A stretch of DNA of 64,000 nucleotides, from NCBI RefSeq assembly GCF_002252505.1, contig NZ_NNRL01000163.1, positions 124,001 to 188,000 of the forward strand, given 5' to 3'. Below, piece by piece: positions 56,650 through 64,000 of the stretch (positions are counted from its first letter, which is position 1; each line of letters starts with the position of its first letter). The stretch is from Brucella grignonensis (lineage in GTDB: Bacteria > Pseudomonadota > Alphaproteobacteria > Rhizobiales > Rhizobiaceae). Made by a program: the position numbers and the translations under genes. The notes beneath the pieces were generated by a model that was not told where the DNA came from, ran no database searches, and saw only the letters and a list, made by a program, of their open reading frames with translations.

Positions 56650-57168
56650 TTAAGCGCTATCACCGTCTTTTGACAGGCCAACACGCAGGTCGCTTGCCTT
56701 GTAGATGGTTTCGCCATCAGCTTTCAGCCAGCCATCGGCTGTGCCAAGAACAAGACGGCCACGCATGACGCGCTTGAAGTCGATGCCGTATTGCAGAAGC
56801 TTGGTATGCGGGCGAACCATGCCCTTGAACTTCACTTCACCGGTCGAAAGCGCCATACCGCGACCCGGCTCGCCGAGCCAGCCGAGGAAGAAGCCTGTCA
56901 GCTGCCACATGCCGTCGAGGCCAAGGCAGCCCGGCATGATTGGATTGCCCTGAAAATGGCATGGGAAATACCAGTCGTCGGGGCTGACATCGTATTCGGC
57001 GCGGATATAGCCCTTGTCGAACTCTCCGCCGGTTTCGGAAATTTCGGTGATGCGGTGCACCATCAGCATTGGCGGCAGGGGGAGCTGTGCATTGCCGGGA
57101 CCGAACAACTCGCCACGCGCGCAGCTGAGGAGCTCTTCATACCCGTAGCTCGATTTCTGTTCTGCCAT
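56650..57168 (-). CDS. fabA: 3-hydroxydecanoyl-ACP dehydratase/isomerase FabA
   Basis: A 172-residue hot-dog-fold enzyme that dehydrates 3-hydroxydecanoyl-ACP and isomerises the product to cis-3-decenoyl-ACP. The active-site histidine is H71 ([20 protein letters not shown]) and the aspartate D85. The GAGGCGTAATG context of the start is good. A spacer of 149 bases separates it from fabB. irr is divergent. Confidence 0.96.
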   Translation of the reverse strand: MAEQKSSYGYEELLSCARGELFGPGNAQLPLPPMLMVHRITEISETGGEFDKGYIRAEYDVSPDDWYFPCHFQGNPIMPGCLGLDGMWQLTGFFLGWLGEPGRGMALSTGEVKFKGMVRPHTKLLQYGIDFKRVMRGRLVLGTADGWLKADGETIYKASDLRVGLSKDGDSA

Positions 57169-57238
57169 TACGCCTCCCTTGAGGGTTATTCTTGTGATGG
57201 CTCCTGTGTTTCAGGAACGATCGAGTTTCATCAATTTC

Positions 57239-57266
57239 GGAACACCTCTAACATAGAGTGTTTCCG
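57239..57266. promoter_or_regulatory. Inverted repeat between fabA and irr
   Basis: CTCTA and TAGAG arms around ACA, extended outward by GGAACAC and GTGTTTCC with one bulged base. It lies 70 bases upstream of fabA and could be an operator for fabA, irr or both. It does not match the Irr iron-control-element pattern as I know it. Confidence 0.4.
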
Positions 57267-57428
57267 TCAGTAAAATAGTGTGCGTGGTTTTCCAAAAAAA
57301 GCCGGGATTACCATGCCTATTGATACTTAATTCGCAACGGCATATATCAATGTCAGTATGCAATGGGCAACAGCCCGTTTAATCTTTGACGAAATTGCTA
57401 CAAGCTTGTGACGGATCCAAGGGTGAAT

Positions 57429-57869
57429 ATGCAGAATTATCATGCCAGCCACTCGATGGTTTCAATGGAAGAACGGCTTCGCGGGGCGGGTTTGCGCCCG
57501 ACGCGTCAACGTGTTTCGCTTGCCAGCCTGATCTATGCGCAAGGCGATCGCCACCTTTCTGCTGAAGACCTTCATGAAGAAGCGGTCCTCGCGAATGTGC
57601 CGGTATCGCTTGCGACCGTCTATAATACGCTGCACCAGTTTACCGAAGCCGGCATGCTGCGCATCATCGCGGTTGAAGGTTCGAAAACCTATTTCGATAC
57701 CAATATATCGGATCACCAGCATTTCTTCCTCGAAGGTGAGAATGTCGTTTTCGATATTCCGCATGGTGAACGCGGTCAGCCAACAGTTTCCAATATGCCT
57801 GAAGCACCGGAAGACATGGAAATCGTCAATGTGGACATTATCGTCCGCCTTCGTCGCAAGACGCGTTAA
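57429..57869 (+). CDS. irr: Iron response regulator Irr (Fur family)
   Basis: A 146-residue Fur-family regulator of heme and iron genes in alphaproteobacteria. The winged helix has RLRGAGLRPTRQRVSLASLI and VSLATVYNTLHQFTEAGMLR; the metal/heme site DHQHFFLEG gives H96 and H98. The protein has no cysteine, so it lacks the N-terminal heme regulatory Cys-Pro motif of Bradyrhizobium Irr. Placement opposite fabA is familiar for this group. The ATG follows AAGGGTGAAT; a GTG seven codons upstream is less likely. Confidence 0.92.
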   Translation: MQNYHASHSMVSMEERLRGAGLRPTRQRVSLASLIYAQGDRHLSAEDLHEEAVLANVPVSLATVYNTLHQFTEAGMLRIIAVEGSKTYFDTNISDHQHFFLEGENVVFDIPHGERGQPTVSNMPEAPEDMEIVNVDIIVRLRRKTR

Positions 57870-57891
57870 GCTCTTCGATACTGGTTTTTAG

Positions 57892-57917
57892 AAAGCGGCT
57901 TTTAGGGCCGCTTTTTT
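57892..57917 (+). terminator. Rho-independent terminator after irr
   Basis: AAAGCGGC pairs with GCCGCTTT around TTTTAGG, and the T-run continues for six bases. Confidence 0.85.
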
Positions 57918-58033
57918 GTTGCGCATCGCGAGCTAAAGTGATTCACCCAAGACATTCTTTTTAACTGGCGCATTTAACGCGGACCTCCCAACCAAGTATA
58001 AATGTGTCGAAAACGATGTGACTGGAGACGCCC

Positions 58034-58813
58034 ATGCGCAAGTTGATCATTGCCGCCACCGCTTTCGCCCTTTTCTCGACGGCAAGCGCTTTTGCCGAGA
58101 AAATTCGCGTTGGCGTTACCCCGGGGCCGCACGCGCAGATCATGGAAAAGGTCAAGGAAGTTGCCGCTGCCAAGGGTGTCGAAATCGATATTCAGGAGTT
58201 TTCTGATTATGTGATTCCCAACATGGCTCTGGCAGACGGTGCGCTTGAGGCAAATTCCTTCCAGCATCAGCCTTATCTCGATAATCAGGTGGCAGATCGC
58301 GGCTTTCCGATCGAGACGGTAGCGCCGACGGTCAACTTCCCGATGGGCATGTATTCCAAGAAGCTCAAGAACATTTCAGAACTGGCCGATGGTGCTACCA
58401 TCGCCATTCCAAACGATCCGACCAATGGCGGGCGGGCGCTTCTGGTGCTTGCCGATAACGGCCTCATCAAGCTGGATGCTGCCAAGGGCCTGAAGGTTAC
58501 GTCCATTGATGTGACGGAAAATCCGAAGAACCTGAAGTTCGTGGAACTTGATGCTGCACAGTTGCCACGTTCGCTTGAAGATGTGGATGCTGCAGTCATC
58601 AACACCAACTATGCTTTGGAAGCGGGACTTAACCCGGCAGGTGATGCGCTTATCCGCGAAGGCGAAAAGGCTCCTTATGTGAATGTGCTGGTCGTCCGCA
58701 CGGCTGACAAGGATGCTGAATGGGTGAAGACGCTGATCAGCACCTATCATAGCCCGGAAGTGAAGCAGTTTATCGCTGAAACCTTCAAAGGATCGGTTAT
58801 TCCGGCCTGGTAA
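58034..58813 (+). CDS. MetQ/NlpA-family methionine-binding protein
   Basis: A 259-residue periplasmic binding protein of the D-methionine importer type. The signal peptide is MRKLIIAATAFALFSTASAF with cut after A; the usual lipoprotein cysteine is absent, so it should be soluble in the periplasm. Family stretches are IRVGVTPGPHAQIMEKVKEV, DGALEANSFQHQPYLDNQV and TIAIPNDPTNGGRALLVLAD. No metN or metI gene lies beside it, so it must serve a transporter encoded elsewhere. Ligand is inferred. Confidence 0.88.
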   Translation: MRKLIIAATAFALFSTASAFAEKIRVGVTPGPHAQIMEKVKEVAAAKGVEIDIQEFSDYVIPNMALADGALEANSFQHQPYLDNQVADRGFPIETVAPTVNFPMGMYSKKLKNISELADGATIAIPNDPTNGGRALLVLADNGLIKLDAAKGLKVTSIDVTENPKNLKFVELDAAQLPRSLEDVDAAVINTNYALEAGLNPAGDALIREGEKAPYVNVLVVRTADKDAEWVKTLISTYHSPEVKQFIAETFKGSVIPAW

Positions 58814-58841
58814 TCGCCGAGCCAACCTGAAATGCAGGAGC

Positions 58842-58868
58842 GGGGCGAGCAATCGCCCCACTTTATTA
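58842..58868 (+). terminator. Terminator after the MetQ-type gene
   Basis: GGGGCGA pairs with TCGCCCC around GCAA, followed by ACTTTATTATT. It ends exactly where the convergent acetyltransferase gene stops. Confidence 0.6.
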
Positions 58869-59318
58869 TTAGGCCTTTAGCTGCATTTCTATATTGGTGA
58901 ACGGAAGACCGTTATCGTCTTTCGCGCGACGGCTGATTTCCTGAAAACCGAGCTGCTTGTAGAAGCGACAGGCCCTTTCATTGTCAGCGTAAACTTCGAG
59001 TGAAAGTTTGCCCTTCATTGCCAGCGAGTGGTCAATCAATCTGCGCCCTATGCCAAGGCCCTGAGCGGCTGGATCGACAAACAAGCCGCCGATGAAACTG
59101 TCCAGAAGGCCGATAAACCCGACAGGTTTGTTATCTACAACGGCAACCCAGGTCTCTGCCTTTTCGAGATAGACGTCTTCGATCAGCTTTTGCTGATCGC
59201 GAAGCAGGTCCACTCCCAGAAAAGCATGCGCTTCAAGCGAAGCGCGATACCAGATTGAAGATAAGGTTTCGTTGTCCGCAGCCTCATAGGCGCGGATCAT
59301 GACCGATGTGTTTTTCAT
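58869..59318 (-). CDS. GNAT family N-acetyltransferase
   Basis: A 149-residue GNAT protein. IRAYEAADNETLSSIWYRAS is the N-terminal helix, IGGLFVDPAAQGLGIGRRLI the acetyl-CoA loop, and LEVYADNERACRFYKQLGF the C-terminal motif. It resembles YjaB/PhnO-like enzymes, substrate unknown. The ATG of MKNTSV was preferred over an upstream frame of 14 codons; TCTGGAATAATC is a modest ribosome site. Confidence 0.87.
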   Translation of the reverse strand: MKNTSVMIRAYEAADNETLSSIWYRASLEAHAFLGVDLLRDQQKLIEDVYLEKAETWVAVVDNKPVGFIGLLDSFIGGLFVDPAAQGLGIGRRLIDHSLAMKGKLSLEVYADNERACRFYKQLGFQEISRRAKDDNGLPFTNIEMQLKA

Positions 59319-59488
59319 GATTATTCCAGAGTTTTGATATGCACAAATATCCCACCGCAAGGGGTAGGGTTCAAATCCGTTAAAACGGCAGCGATGAACT
59401 TCTGCGCATAAAACTCCTTCATAGTTTGTTTGAGAGGAGTAACGTCACTATCACTCACTCGTCAAGCATAGATGTTTGCGTCTATGGA

Positions 59489-60061
59489 TCAGTCGAAAAC
59501 TTCATCCGGATAGACGCCCCAGAGGTCGGATTGTTTGATCCAGCCGCGGGTGCCCTGCATGTCCATTCGGCACCACTGGCCATTACATTGGCGGACGGTG
59601 CCGATCACATTGGGTTCGATTTCCGCCGCAAGCCCCGAAGTGTCGGTTGGCTCGCGATGCATGGTGATCATCGAACCTTCGTTATTCTTGAGCCATGGCG
59701 CAGTGATCGCTGTGCGCTTACCCGATAGCAGTGACTGATAAACCCAGCCTTCGGTGCCATCGGCATCGCGGATGCGGCGCCAGTTGTCATATTCTTGAAT
59801 GATTTCGACAGGCAGGCCCGATTTCATAAACAGCCATGACACGGCATAATCTCTACCGGGTCCGACACGTAAATTTACGCGCGCGGGTTTAAGGCTGACA
59901 AAGCGGGGCACAGGCAGGCCGCTTGCACCCAGCGTCGTTCCTGCTGTCGCCTGAGCCATTGCGGCATGTTGATGCGATGCGCCAAGTGGTGCAATGACCA
60001 GCAGCATTGCGATGCTGCCAAGCGCTGCCAGAAAAAAGCGTTGCGAAAGTACTCGGGACAA
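59489..60061 (-). CDS. Exported SH3-domain protein
   Basis: A 190-residue exported protein. The signal region is MSRVLSQRFFLAALGSIAML with a probable cut near AMAQA. Two bacterial SH3 domains follow (RVNLRVGPGRDYAVSWLFMK and around AAEIEPNVIGTVRQCNGQWC), the second ending GTRGWIKQSDLWGVYPDE. Such proteins bind peptidoglycan or partner wall enzymes. The start is TTG, with GAGAGGTCAGAA before it. Stands alone. Confidence 0.83.
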   Translation of the reverse strand: MSRVLSQRFFLAALGSIAMLLVIAPLGASHQHAAMAQATAGTTLGASGLPVPRFVSLKPARVNLRVGPGRDYAVSWLFMKSGLPVEIIQEYDNWRRIRDADGTEGWVYQSLLSGKRTAITAPWLKNNEGSMITMHREPTDTSGLAAEIEPNVIGTVRQCNGQWCRMDMQGTRGWIKQSDLWGVYPDEVFD

Positions 60062-60442
60062 TTCTGACCTCTCGCCGTCCTGTCATATCGAGCAGTTTCA
60101 AGGCATGGGGGAGGGGCCGACTGAAACTGCAAAAACGAATAATTGCGCGGTTTTCCCGCTTTTGATTGAAAAACAGTTGCAGGCGTTTTGGCTTTTGCAG
60201 GTCTGTGAGGACTGCTGAGGCCGCTCTGTTGCTGTTTTTACGATTCTGTTTTTCTTTGTCTTTGCCGCGCCGCCTTGCTAGAGATGTGCAGCCGAAGCAA
60301 TATCTCATATTGCACCTTCTTGGTTAAGGAGGTCTCAACATAGGATGTTGGTTAGAGGATTTTCGGGAATTGCGAATCCTGTTTCGCGTCCGAAAATGCT
60401 TGAAAGCGACTTTTAGAGCTTTGCTCAAAAAATGGGGTGGAG
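60062..60442. other. Intergenic region before the 2-hydroxyacid dehydrogenase
   Basis: About 380 bases. It contains the divergent promoters and one possible short reading frame (listed next). No repeat copy or strong hairpin was found. Confidence 0.45.
60345..60416 (+). CDS. Candidate 23-residue leader peptide
   Basis: A short frame (MLVRGFSGIANPVSRPKMLE and three more residues) preceded by AAGGAGGT, a near-perfect ribosome site, though eleven bases from the ATG. It ends 26 bases ahead of the dehydrogenase start. It could be an upstream ORF or a chance match; no family is recognised. Confidence 0.25.
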   Translation: MLVRGFSGIANPVSRPKMLESDF

Positions 60443-61447
60443 ATGTCGAACAAGAAGAAACCACTGGTGGTTCTTACCCGAAAACTGCCTGACCCGGTTG
60501 AAACCCGAATGCGGGAATTGTTCGACGCACGTTTAAATATAGACGACCATCGCATGTCACAGCCTGAAATCATCGCCGCGATGAAAGAGGCGGATGTTCT
60601 CGTGCCCTGTATAACCGACGTGATCGATGCCGCTGCGATTGAACAGGCGGGGCCGAATCTCAAACTGATCGCCAATTTTGGCAATGGTGTCGACAATATC
60701 GATGTAGCGGCTGCTGCAAAGCGCGGTATCACCGTTACCAACACGCCTAATGTGCTGACCGAAGATACAGCCGACATGACGCTGGCGCTGTTGCTGATGG
60801 TGCCTCGCAGGCTCGTAGAGGGCGCAAATGTGCTCAATGAGCGCGACGGCGAATGGCCGGGCTGGTCCCCGACATGGATGCTCGGGCGCCGCATCTGGGG
60901 CAAGCGCCTCGGTATTGTCGGTATGGGCCGCATTGGCACTGCGGTCGCACGCCGTGCCAAGGCCTTCGGCCTTTCCATCCATTATCACAACCGCAAGCGT
61001 GTCAGCGCTCAGGTCGAGGAAGAGCTGGAAGCGACCTATTGGGACAGTCTCGACCAGATGCTGGCGCGGATGGACATCATTTCGGTCAATTGCCCATCGA
61101 CACCGGCAACATTTCACCTGCTTTCAGCCCGCAGAATAGCGCTCATGCAGCCGACAGCCTATCTGGTCAACACGGCGCGTGGTCAGATTATCGATGAAAA
61201 TGCGCTGGTCGAGCTGATTGAGCAGGGCAAAATTGCGGGCGCAGGTCTCGACGTGTTCGAGCATGAACCGGCGGTCAATCCGCAGCTTCTTTCGCTGGCT
61301 GAAAAGGGCAAGGTCGTCTTGCTGCCGCATATGGGGTCGGCCACGATTGAAGGCCGTGTTGATATGGGTGACAAGGTGATCATCAATATCCGGGCTTTTG
61401 TCGATGGCCATCGCCCACCGGACCGTGTCCTGCCTAATCGCGTTTGA
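60443..61447 (+). CDS. D-isomer-specific 2-hydroxyacid dehydrogenase (glyoxylate/hydroxypyruvate reductase-like)
   Basis: A 334-residue NAD(P)H-dependent dehydrogenase. The nucleotide loop is GIVGMGRIGTAVARR (157-171). The catalytic triad is R246 (VNTARGQIIDE), E275 (DVFEHEP) and H296 (LLPHMGSAT). NFGNGVDNIDVAAA is the substrate-side signature. It most resembles glyoxylate reductases of the GyaR/GhrB type. The ATG (MSNKKK) follows GGGGTGGAG; a GTG two codons earlier is possible. Its stop lies two bases from the convergent hydrolase stop. Confidence 0.9.
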   Translation: MSNKKKPLVVLTRKLPDPVETRMRELFDARLNIDDHRMSQPEIIAAMKEADVLVPCITDVIDAAAIEQAGPNLKLIANFGNGVDNIDVAAAAKRGITVTNTPNVLTEDTADMTLALLLMVPRRLVEGANVLNERDGEWPGWSPTWMLGRRIWGKRLGIVGMGRIGTAVARRAKAFGLSIHYHNRKRVSAQVEEELEATYWDSLDQMLARMDIISVNCPSTPATFHLLSARRIALMQPTAYLVNTARGQIIDENALVELIEQGKIAGAGLDVFEHEPAVNPQLLSLAEKGKVVLLPHMGSATIEGRVDMGDKVIINIRAFVDGHRPPDRVLPNRV

Positions 61448-61449
61448 AG

Positions 61450-62316
61450 CTATTTGCTGGCCGTAATCGAACCATCAGGATTGTCACCAGCAATGAATTT
61501 CAGCACTGCGCGCGCGTAGAGACGCGGATTTTCCGCCGGAACGCCATGCCCGGAATCGGGCAAGATAATCAGCCGTGCATCAGGAATTTGATCTGCAATG
61601 AATTCGGTATGCTCACGCGTGATCGCAGTATCGCGATCACCGATTACAATGGCGGTTCGCACGGTTATCTTCGACAAATCCTCTGCCGTATAGTTCGGCT
61701 CATTCGCCCATAGAGCATGGATTTCCTTATCGATGCTTTCATAGTGGCGTAATTCAGGAAGCGGTTTTCCTTCGGCGCGGGCCAGAACATAGCCGGTCGA
61801 GCCCTCCGGTGTGACATTGGCGGCTTGCGCAAACAGGCTTTTGAGCCGTTCGGGATAGCGCATGGCAATATCGATGCCGATAATGCCGCCATCGCTCCAG
61901 CCGACCAGATCAACCTTGCCGATGTTGAGATAATCCAGCAGCGCTACATAATCGTCAGCCATCAGCTCATAGCTGAGCGGATCGGTCGTGCGTGTCGAGC
62001 GTCCTTGCCCACGGCTATCCGCAACAATTACCGTATGATCACGCGCCAGAATCGGTAGTTGTGCATCCCAGACATGCTGATCGGATAGGCCGCCATGGAT
62101 GAGCAGGATTGGCGAGCCCTTTCCCACGACACGGTAATACATCTCAATGCCATTGACGCTGGCAAAACTGGCTGGAGAAGCGGTGATGGTCATGCGTGCG
62201 GCCCTCTCAAACGAAACGGCGGACGGGAAGAAGGCGACAAACCCGAAGAGCAGTGTTGAGAATCCCACTGTGGAAATCCAGAGCGCCGATCGTGGGAGTG
62301 TCGTTTTTCCCGTCAT
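61450..62316 (-). CDS. Alpha/beta hydrolase, membrane-anchored or exported
   Basis: A 288-residue alpha/beta hydrolase. A hydrophobic segment at about 12-34 acts as a signal or anchor. The catalytic triad is S141 (VGWSDGGIIG), D228 (VIGDRDTA) and H256 (DSGHGVPAE); the oxyanion region is LLIHGGLSDQHVWD. Substrate unknown; 3-oxoadipate enol-lactonase-like and esterase-like members share this pattern. It lies 16 bases downstream of the NlpC/P60 gene in the same direction and may be in the same operon. Confidence 0.88.
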   Translation of the reverse strand: MTGKTTLPRSALWISTVGFSTLLFGFVAFFPSAVSFERAARMTITASPASFASVNGIEMYYRVVGKGSPILLIHGGLSDQHVWDAQLPILARDHTVIVADSRGQGRSTRTTDPLSYELMADDYVALLDYLNIGKVDLVGWSDGGIIGIDIAMRYPERLKSLFAQAANVTPEGSTGYVLARAEGKPLPELRHYESIDKEIHALWANEPNYTAEDLSKITVRTAIVIGDRDTAITREHTEFIADQIPDARLIILPDSGHGVPAENPRLYARAVLKFIAGDNPDGSITASK

Positions 62317-62332
62317 GAAAGATACCCGGTCA

Positions 62333-63193
62333 TCAGGGCCTTCTGATCAGCGTTGGCAGATCGTAGAGATAGGCAATGCGCCTGATTGCGTCCTTGAGTG
62401 GCTCCAGGGTCACGGTCATGGTGTGGCCGCTGGCGTGGATCAGCATGTCAGGCGATGCACAGATCGCGACGTGGCCTTTCCAGAACACCAGATCTCCGCG
62501 CTTGAGATTGGAATAGTCAGCATCCGGTTCGACGATTTCGCCGAGCGTGTTTTGCTGCATGTCCGAATCGCGCAAGACCTTGCGGCCCGAAACCCACATG
62601 GAAAGCTGCACGATACCGGAGCAATCGATACCGAAACCCGATGTTCCACCCCAGAGATAAGGCGTATGCAACAGGGTTTCAGCAACTGCAACATAGTCTG
62701 CCGCATGCTGGTCAAGTGGCGCAAGATGGCCTGCAATCAGGGCTTCGCCATTCTCAAGCAGTGCATATTGCGTGCCGCGTGTCTCAGCGGAACCGACGAT
62801 GCGCACACGCGAGCCAAGCGAAAGTGCCTTGCTATGCGGAAAACGAAGATCAGAGCCTGGATAGATGAATGTGCGCGGCACGATCACCATGTGGGTGGCA
62901 TCCGCGGTTGGCTTTTCGAGCGACGTGGAAGAGACGTAACCGGTATAACCGTCGCGCTCGGCCTGCACCCAAGACCAGCCGTCCTGCTCTTCGAAAACGC
63001 GAACCATGTCGCCGAAAATGATTTGGGTTTGTGGTCCGCTGTCCGGTCGTGGTTCAGAACGAAGATCGACCACGGAAGCAGAGACCTGCATCAGAGTATC
63101 AGTAGTGAAGCGGCTCGCTTCCACCTTGCCGCTCAACCGCTCATCGGCGAGATCGGGGCGGTAGGCGTTCAAGCGACGGTCGAGCATGCTCAC
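62333..63193 (-). CDS. NlpC/P60 peptidase with SH3 domains
   Basis: A 286-residue peptidoglycan endopeptidase-like protein. Two SH3-like modules (about 36-95 and 100-160) precede the NlpC/P60 domain, whose catalytic set is C191 (GIDCSGIVQLS), H241 (FWKGHVAIC) and H253 (MLIHASGHTM). No signal peptide is visible, which is typical of this Rhizobiales form and suggests a cytoplasmic or non-classical location. The GTG start follows AGGGAGTTACC and overlaps the MarR stop by four bases. Confidence 0.92.
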   Translation of the reverse strand: MSMLDRRLNAYRPDLADERLSGKVEASRFTTDTLMQVSASVVDLRSEPRPDSGPQTQIIFGDMVRVFEEQDGWSWVQAERDGYTGYVSSTSLEKPTADATHMVIVPRTFIYPGSDLRFPHSKALSLGSRVRIVGSAETRGTQYALLENGEALIAGHLAPLDQHAADYVAVAETLLHTPYLWGGTSGFGIDCSGIVQLSMWVSGRKVLRDSDMQQNTLGEIVEPDADYSNLKRGDLVFWKGHVAICASPDMLIHASGHTMTVTLEPLKDAIRRIAYLYDLPTLIRRP

Positions 63194-63540
63194 AATGGTA
63201 ACTCCCTGGCCTTGGCGATCACCAGATCGCCTAATCTTTCGACATAAAGTGCACCAGTAACTGTTCTCTTTACTAGCACATTCCGACGATCTTTTTCATC
63301 ACGATGCCGGGATACAAGATCGAGCGTTCCCATCGTATCGAGAGCGCGTGTAATCACCGGCTTGGTGACATTCAGTTTGGCTGCAAGTCCTCGCACCGTA
63401 TGTGGTGGGGGCTCCAGATAAATGGTCAAAAGAATCGCGATCTGCCGCGTGGTCAAGTCGGGCATCTCGTCCCGCACCTGCTCCAGCGACAAAGTTCTCA
63501 GCAATGTCAGTGCCTGCAAAGGTTTCAGTTCAACGGGCAT
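63190..63540 (-). CDS. MarR-type winged-helix regulator
   Basis: A 116-residue regulator. The winged helix covers about 30-100: TTRQIAILLTIYLEPPPHTV, GLAAKLNVTKPVITRALDTM and the wing DLVSRHRDEKDRRNVLV. It is shorter than typical MarR, with a brief N-terminal helix. It is coupled to the NlpC/P60 gene by a four-base overlap, so it may control that wall enzyme or the operon. The ligand is unknown. Confidence 0.88.
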   Translation of the reverse strand: MPVELKPLQALTLLRTLSLEQVRDEMPDLTTRQIAILLTIYLEPPPHTVRGLAAKLNVTKPVITRALDTMGTLDLVSRHRDEKDRRNVLVKRTVTGALYVERLGDLVIAKARELPL

Positions 63541-63614
63541 GTTCTACCGAATGCCGGGTAATTGTTTCGGACCCGTATCATTCAACGCCGTTTTCACTTT
63601 GCAGGCAAGCGATT

Positions 63615-64000
63615 TCATTTCGCGGGATATTGCTCTTTGAGCAGCTTATAGAGCGCGCGGATTGCCTGTGCTTCGCCACCAATCGGAGAGGCAGGCTTTT
63701 CCACCGGCACCCAGCCGTAGATGTCGAAATGTGCCCAGCTTTTCGTCTTCTCGACAAATCGGCTCAGGAACAGTGCAGCCGTCACAGAACCTGCAAAGCC
63801 ATCGGTGGTGACATTGTTGATGTCTGCCACGCGCGACGAAAGTTTCTGCGCATAAGGCTGCCAGAGCGGCATACGCCAGAGCGGATCGGCTGTTTCATCA
63901 GCTTTCTCTGCAATGCTTGCTGCAAGCGCATCGTCATGGGTGTAGAACGGTGGCAGATCCGGGCCGAGCGCCACACGCGCCGCACCTGTCAGTGTTGCCA
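63615..64000 (-). CDS. Leucyl aminopeptidase (M17), C-terminal part (runs off the right edge)
   Basis: About 128 C-terminal residues of an M17 cytosolic aminopeptidase. The visible part begins ATLTGAARVALGPDLPPFYT, the sequence that follows the metal-binding centre in this family, then PLWRMPLWQPYAQKLSSRVA and FAGSVTAALFLSRFVEKTKS with WAHFDIYGWVP. The NTDAEGR active-site box is beyond the window. The apparent GTG near 63974 is internal, since the frame is open to the edge. The NlpC/P60-MarR genes lie downstream in the same direction. Confidence 0.88.
   Translation of the reverse strand, partial: ATLTGAARVALGPDLPPFYTHDDALAASIAEKADETADPLWRMPLWQPYAQKLSSRVADINNVTTDGFAGSVTAALFLSRFVEKTKSWAHFDIYGWVPVEKPASPIGGEAQAIRALYKLLKEQYPAK

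Noticed and set aside
59360-59385. tRNA T-loop-like sequence (GGGTTCAAATCC)
   Set aside because: The flanking stem cannot form and no anticodon or D arm is present.

Overview
The window is a stretch of core chromosome from an alphaproteobacterium of the Rhizobiales, most likely the Brucella/Ochrobactrum (Brucellaceae) group. This rests on recognition of gene order and protein style, without a database search: a cysteine-poor Irr-type Fur protein divergent from fabA-fabB-fabI, pstSCAB-phoU-phoB in one run, modABC, rimP-nusA-ylxR-infB-rbfA-truB-rpsO-pnp, a type III ornithine decarboxylase behind a long leader, and many small palindromic intergenic repeats of the kind known from rhizobia and Brucella. 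No rRNA, tRNA, CRISPR array, insertion sequence or prophage block was seen.

Layout. 1-7.6 kb: the start of a KDPG aldolase gene leaving the window, an isolated phage-lysin-like N-acetylmuramidase, the tRNA hydroxylase trhO, the molybdate importer modABC, an acetyltransferase with a small membrane protein, and a nickel/cobalt-type exporter paired with a DUF1007 protein. 7.7-12.2 kb: an amidase-LysR pair, then ornithine decarboxylase and an acetyltransferase behind a leader of about 400 nt (probably the speF RNA). 12.4-15.7 kb: a Wzz/ExoP-like chain-length protein divergent from a flippase-like membrane protein. 15.9-20.1 kb: a VOC protein, a transglutaminase-like cysteine peptidase, an RlpA-like protein, a YbaN-family protein and an aminotransferase. 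20.1-26.7 kb: the phosphate regulon operon with a three-repeat Pho box. 27.3-31 kb: a SleB-type cell wall hydrolase, a small lipoprotein, an M29 aminopeptidase and Dps.

31-39 kb is a dense housekeeping run: tsaB-rimI-plsC, miaB-phoH-ybeY-corC-lnt, then a Cro/CI-type regulator. 39.8-53.2 kb is the translation and RNA block: metK-trmB, then rimP-nusA-ylxR-infB-rbfA-truB, rpsO and pnp, with terminators or attenuator-like hairpins between several units. 53.2-57.9 kb holds an RsmC-like methyltransferase converging on the fabA-fabB-fabI unsaturated fatty acid genes, with irr divergent from fabA. 58-64 kb holds an orphan MetQ-type binding protein, an acetyltransferase, an SH3 protein, a 2-hydroxyacid dehydrogenase, an alpha/beta hydrolase, a MarR-NlpC/P60 pair and the C-terminus of an M17 aminopeptidase running out of the right edge.

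I found no clearly new multi-gene system. The observations most worth checking are regulatory or structural: the ornithine decarboxylase leader, the three-repeat Pho box and the hairpin between pstS and pstC, a terminator lying inside the apparent 5' extension of ybeY, an out-of-frame start signal at the SleB hydrolase, hairpins before metK and rimP, a mosaic family of intergenic palindromes, and a Cys/His-bearing loop in the nickel/cobalt exporter.
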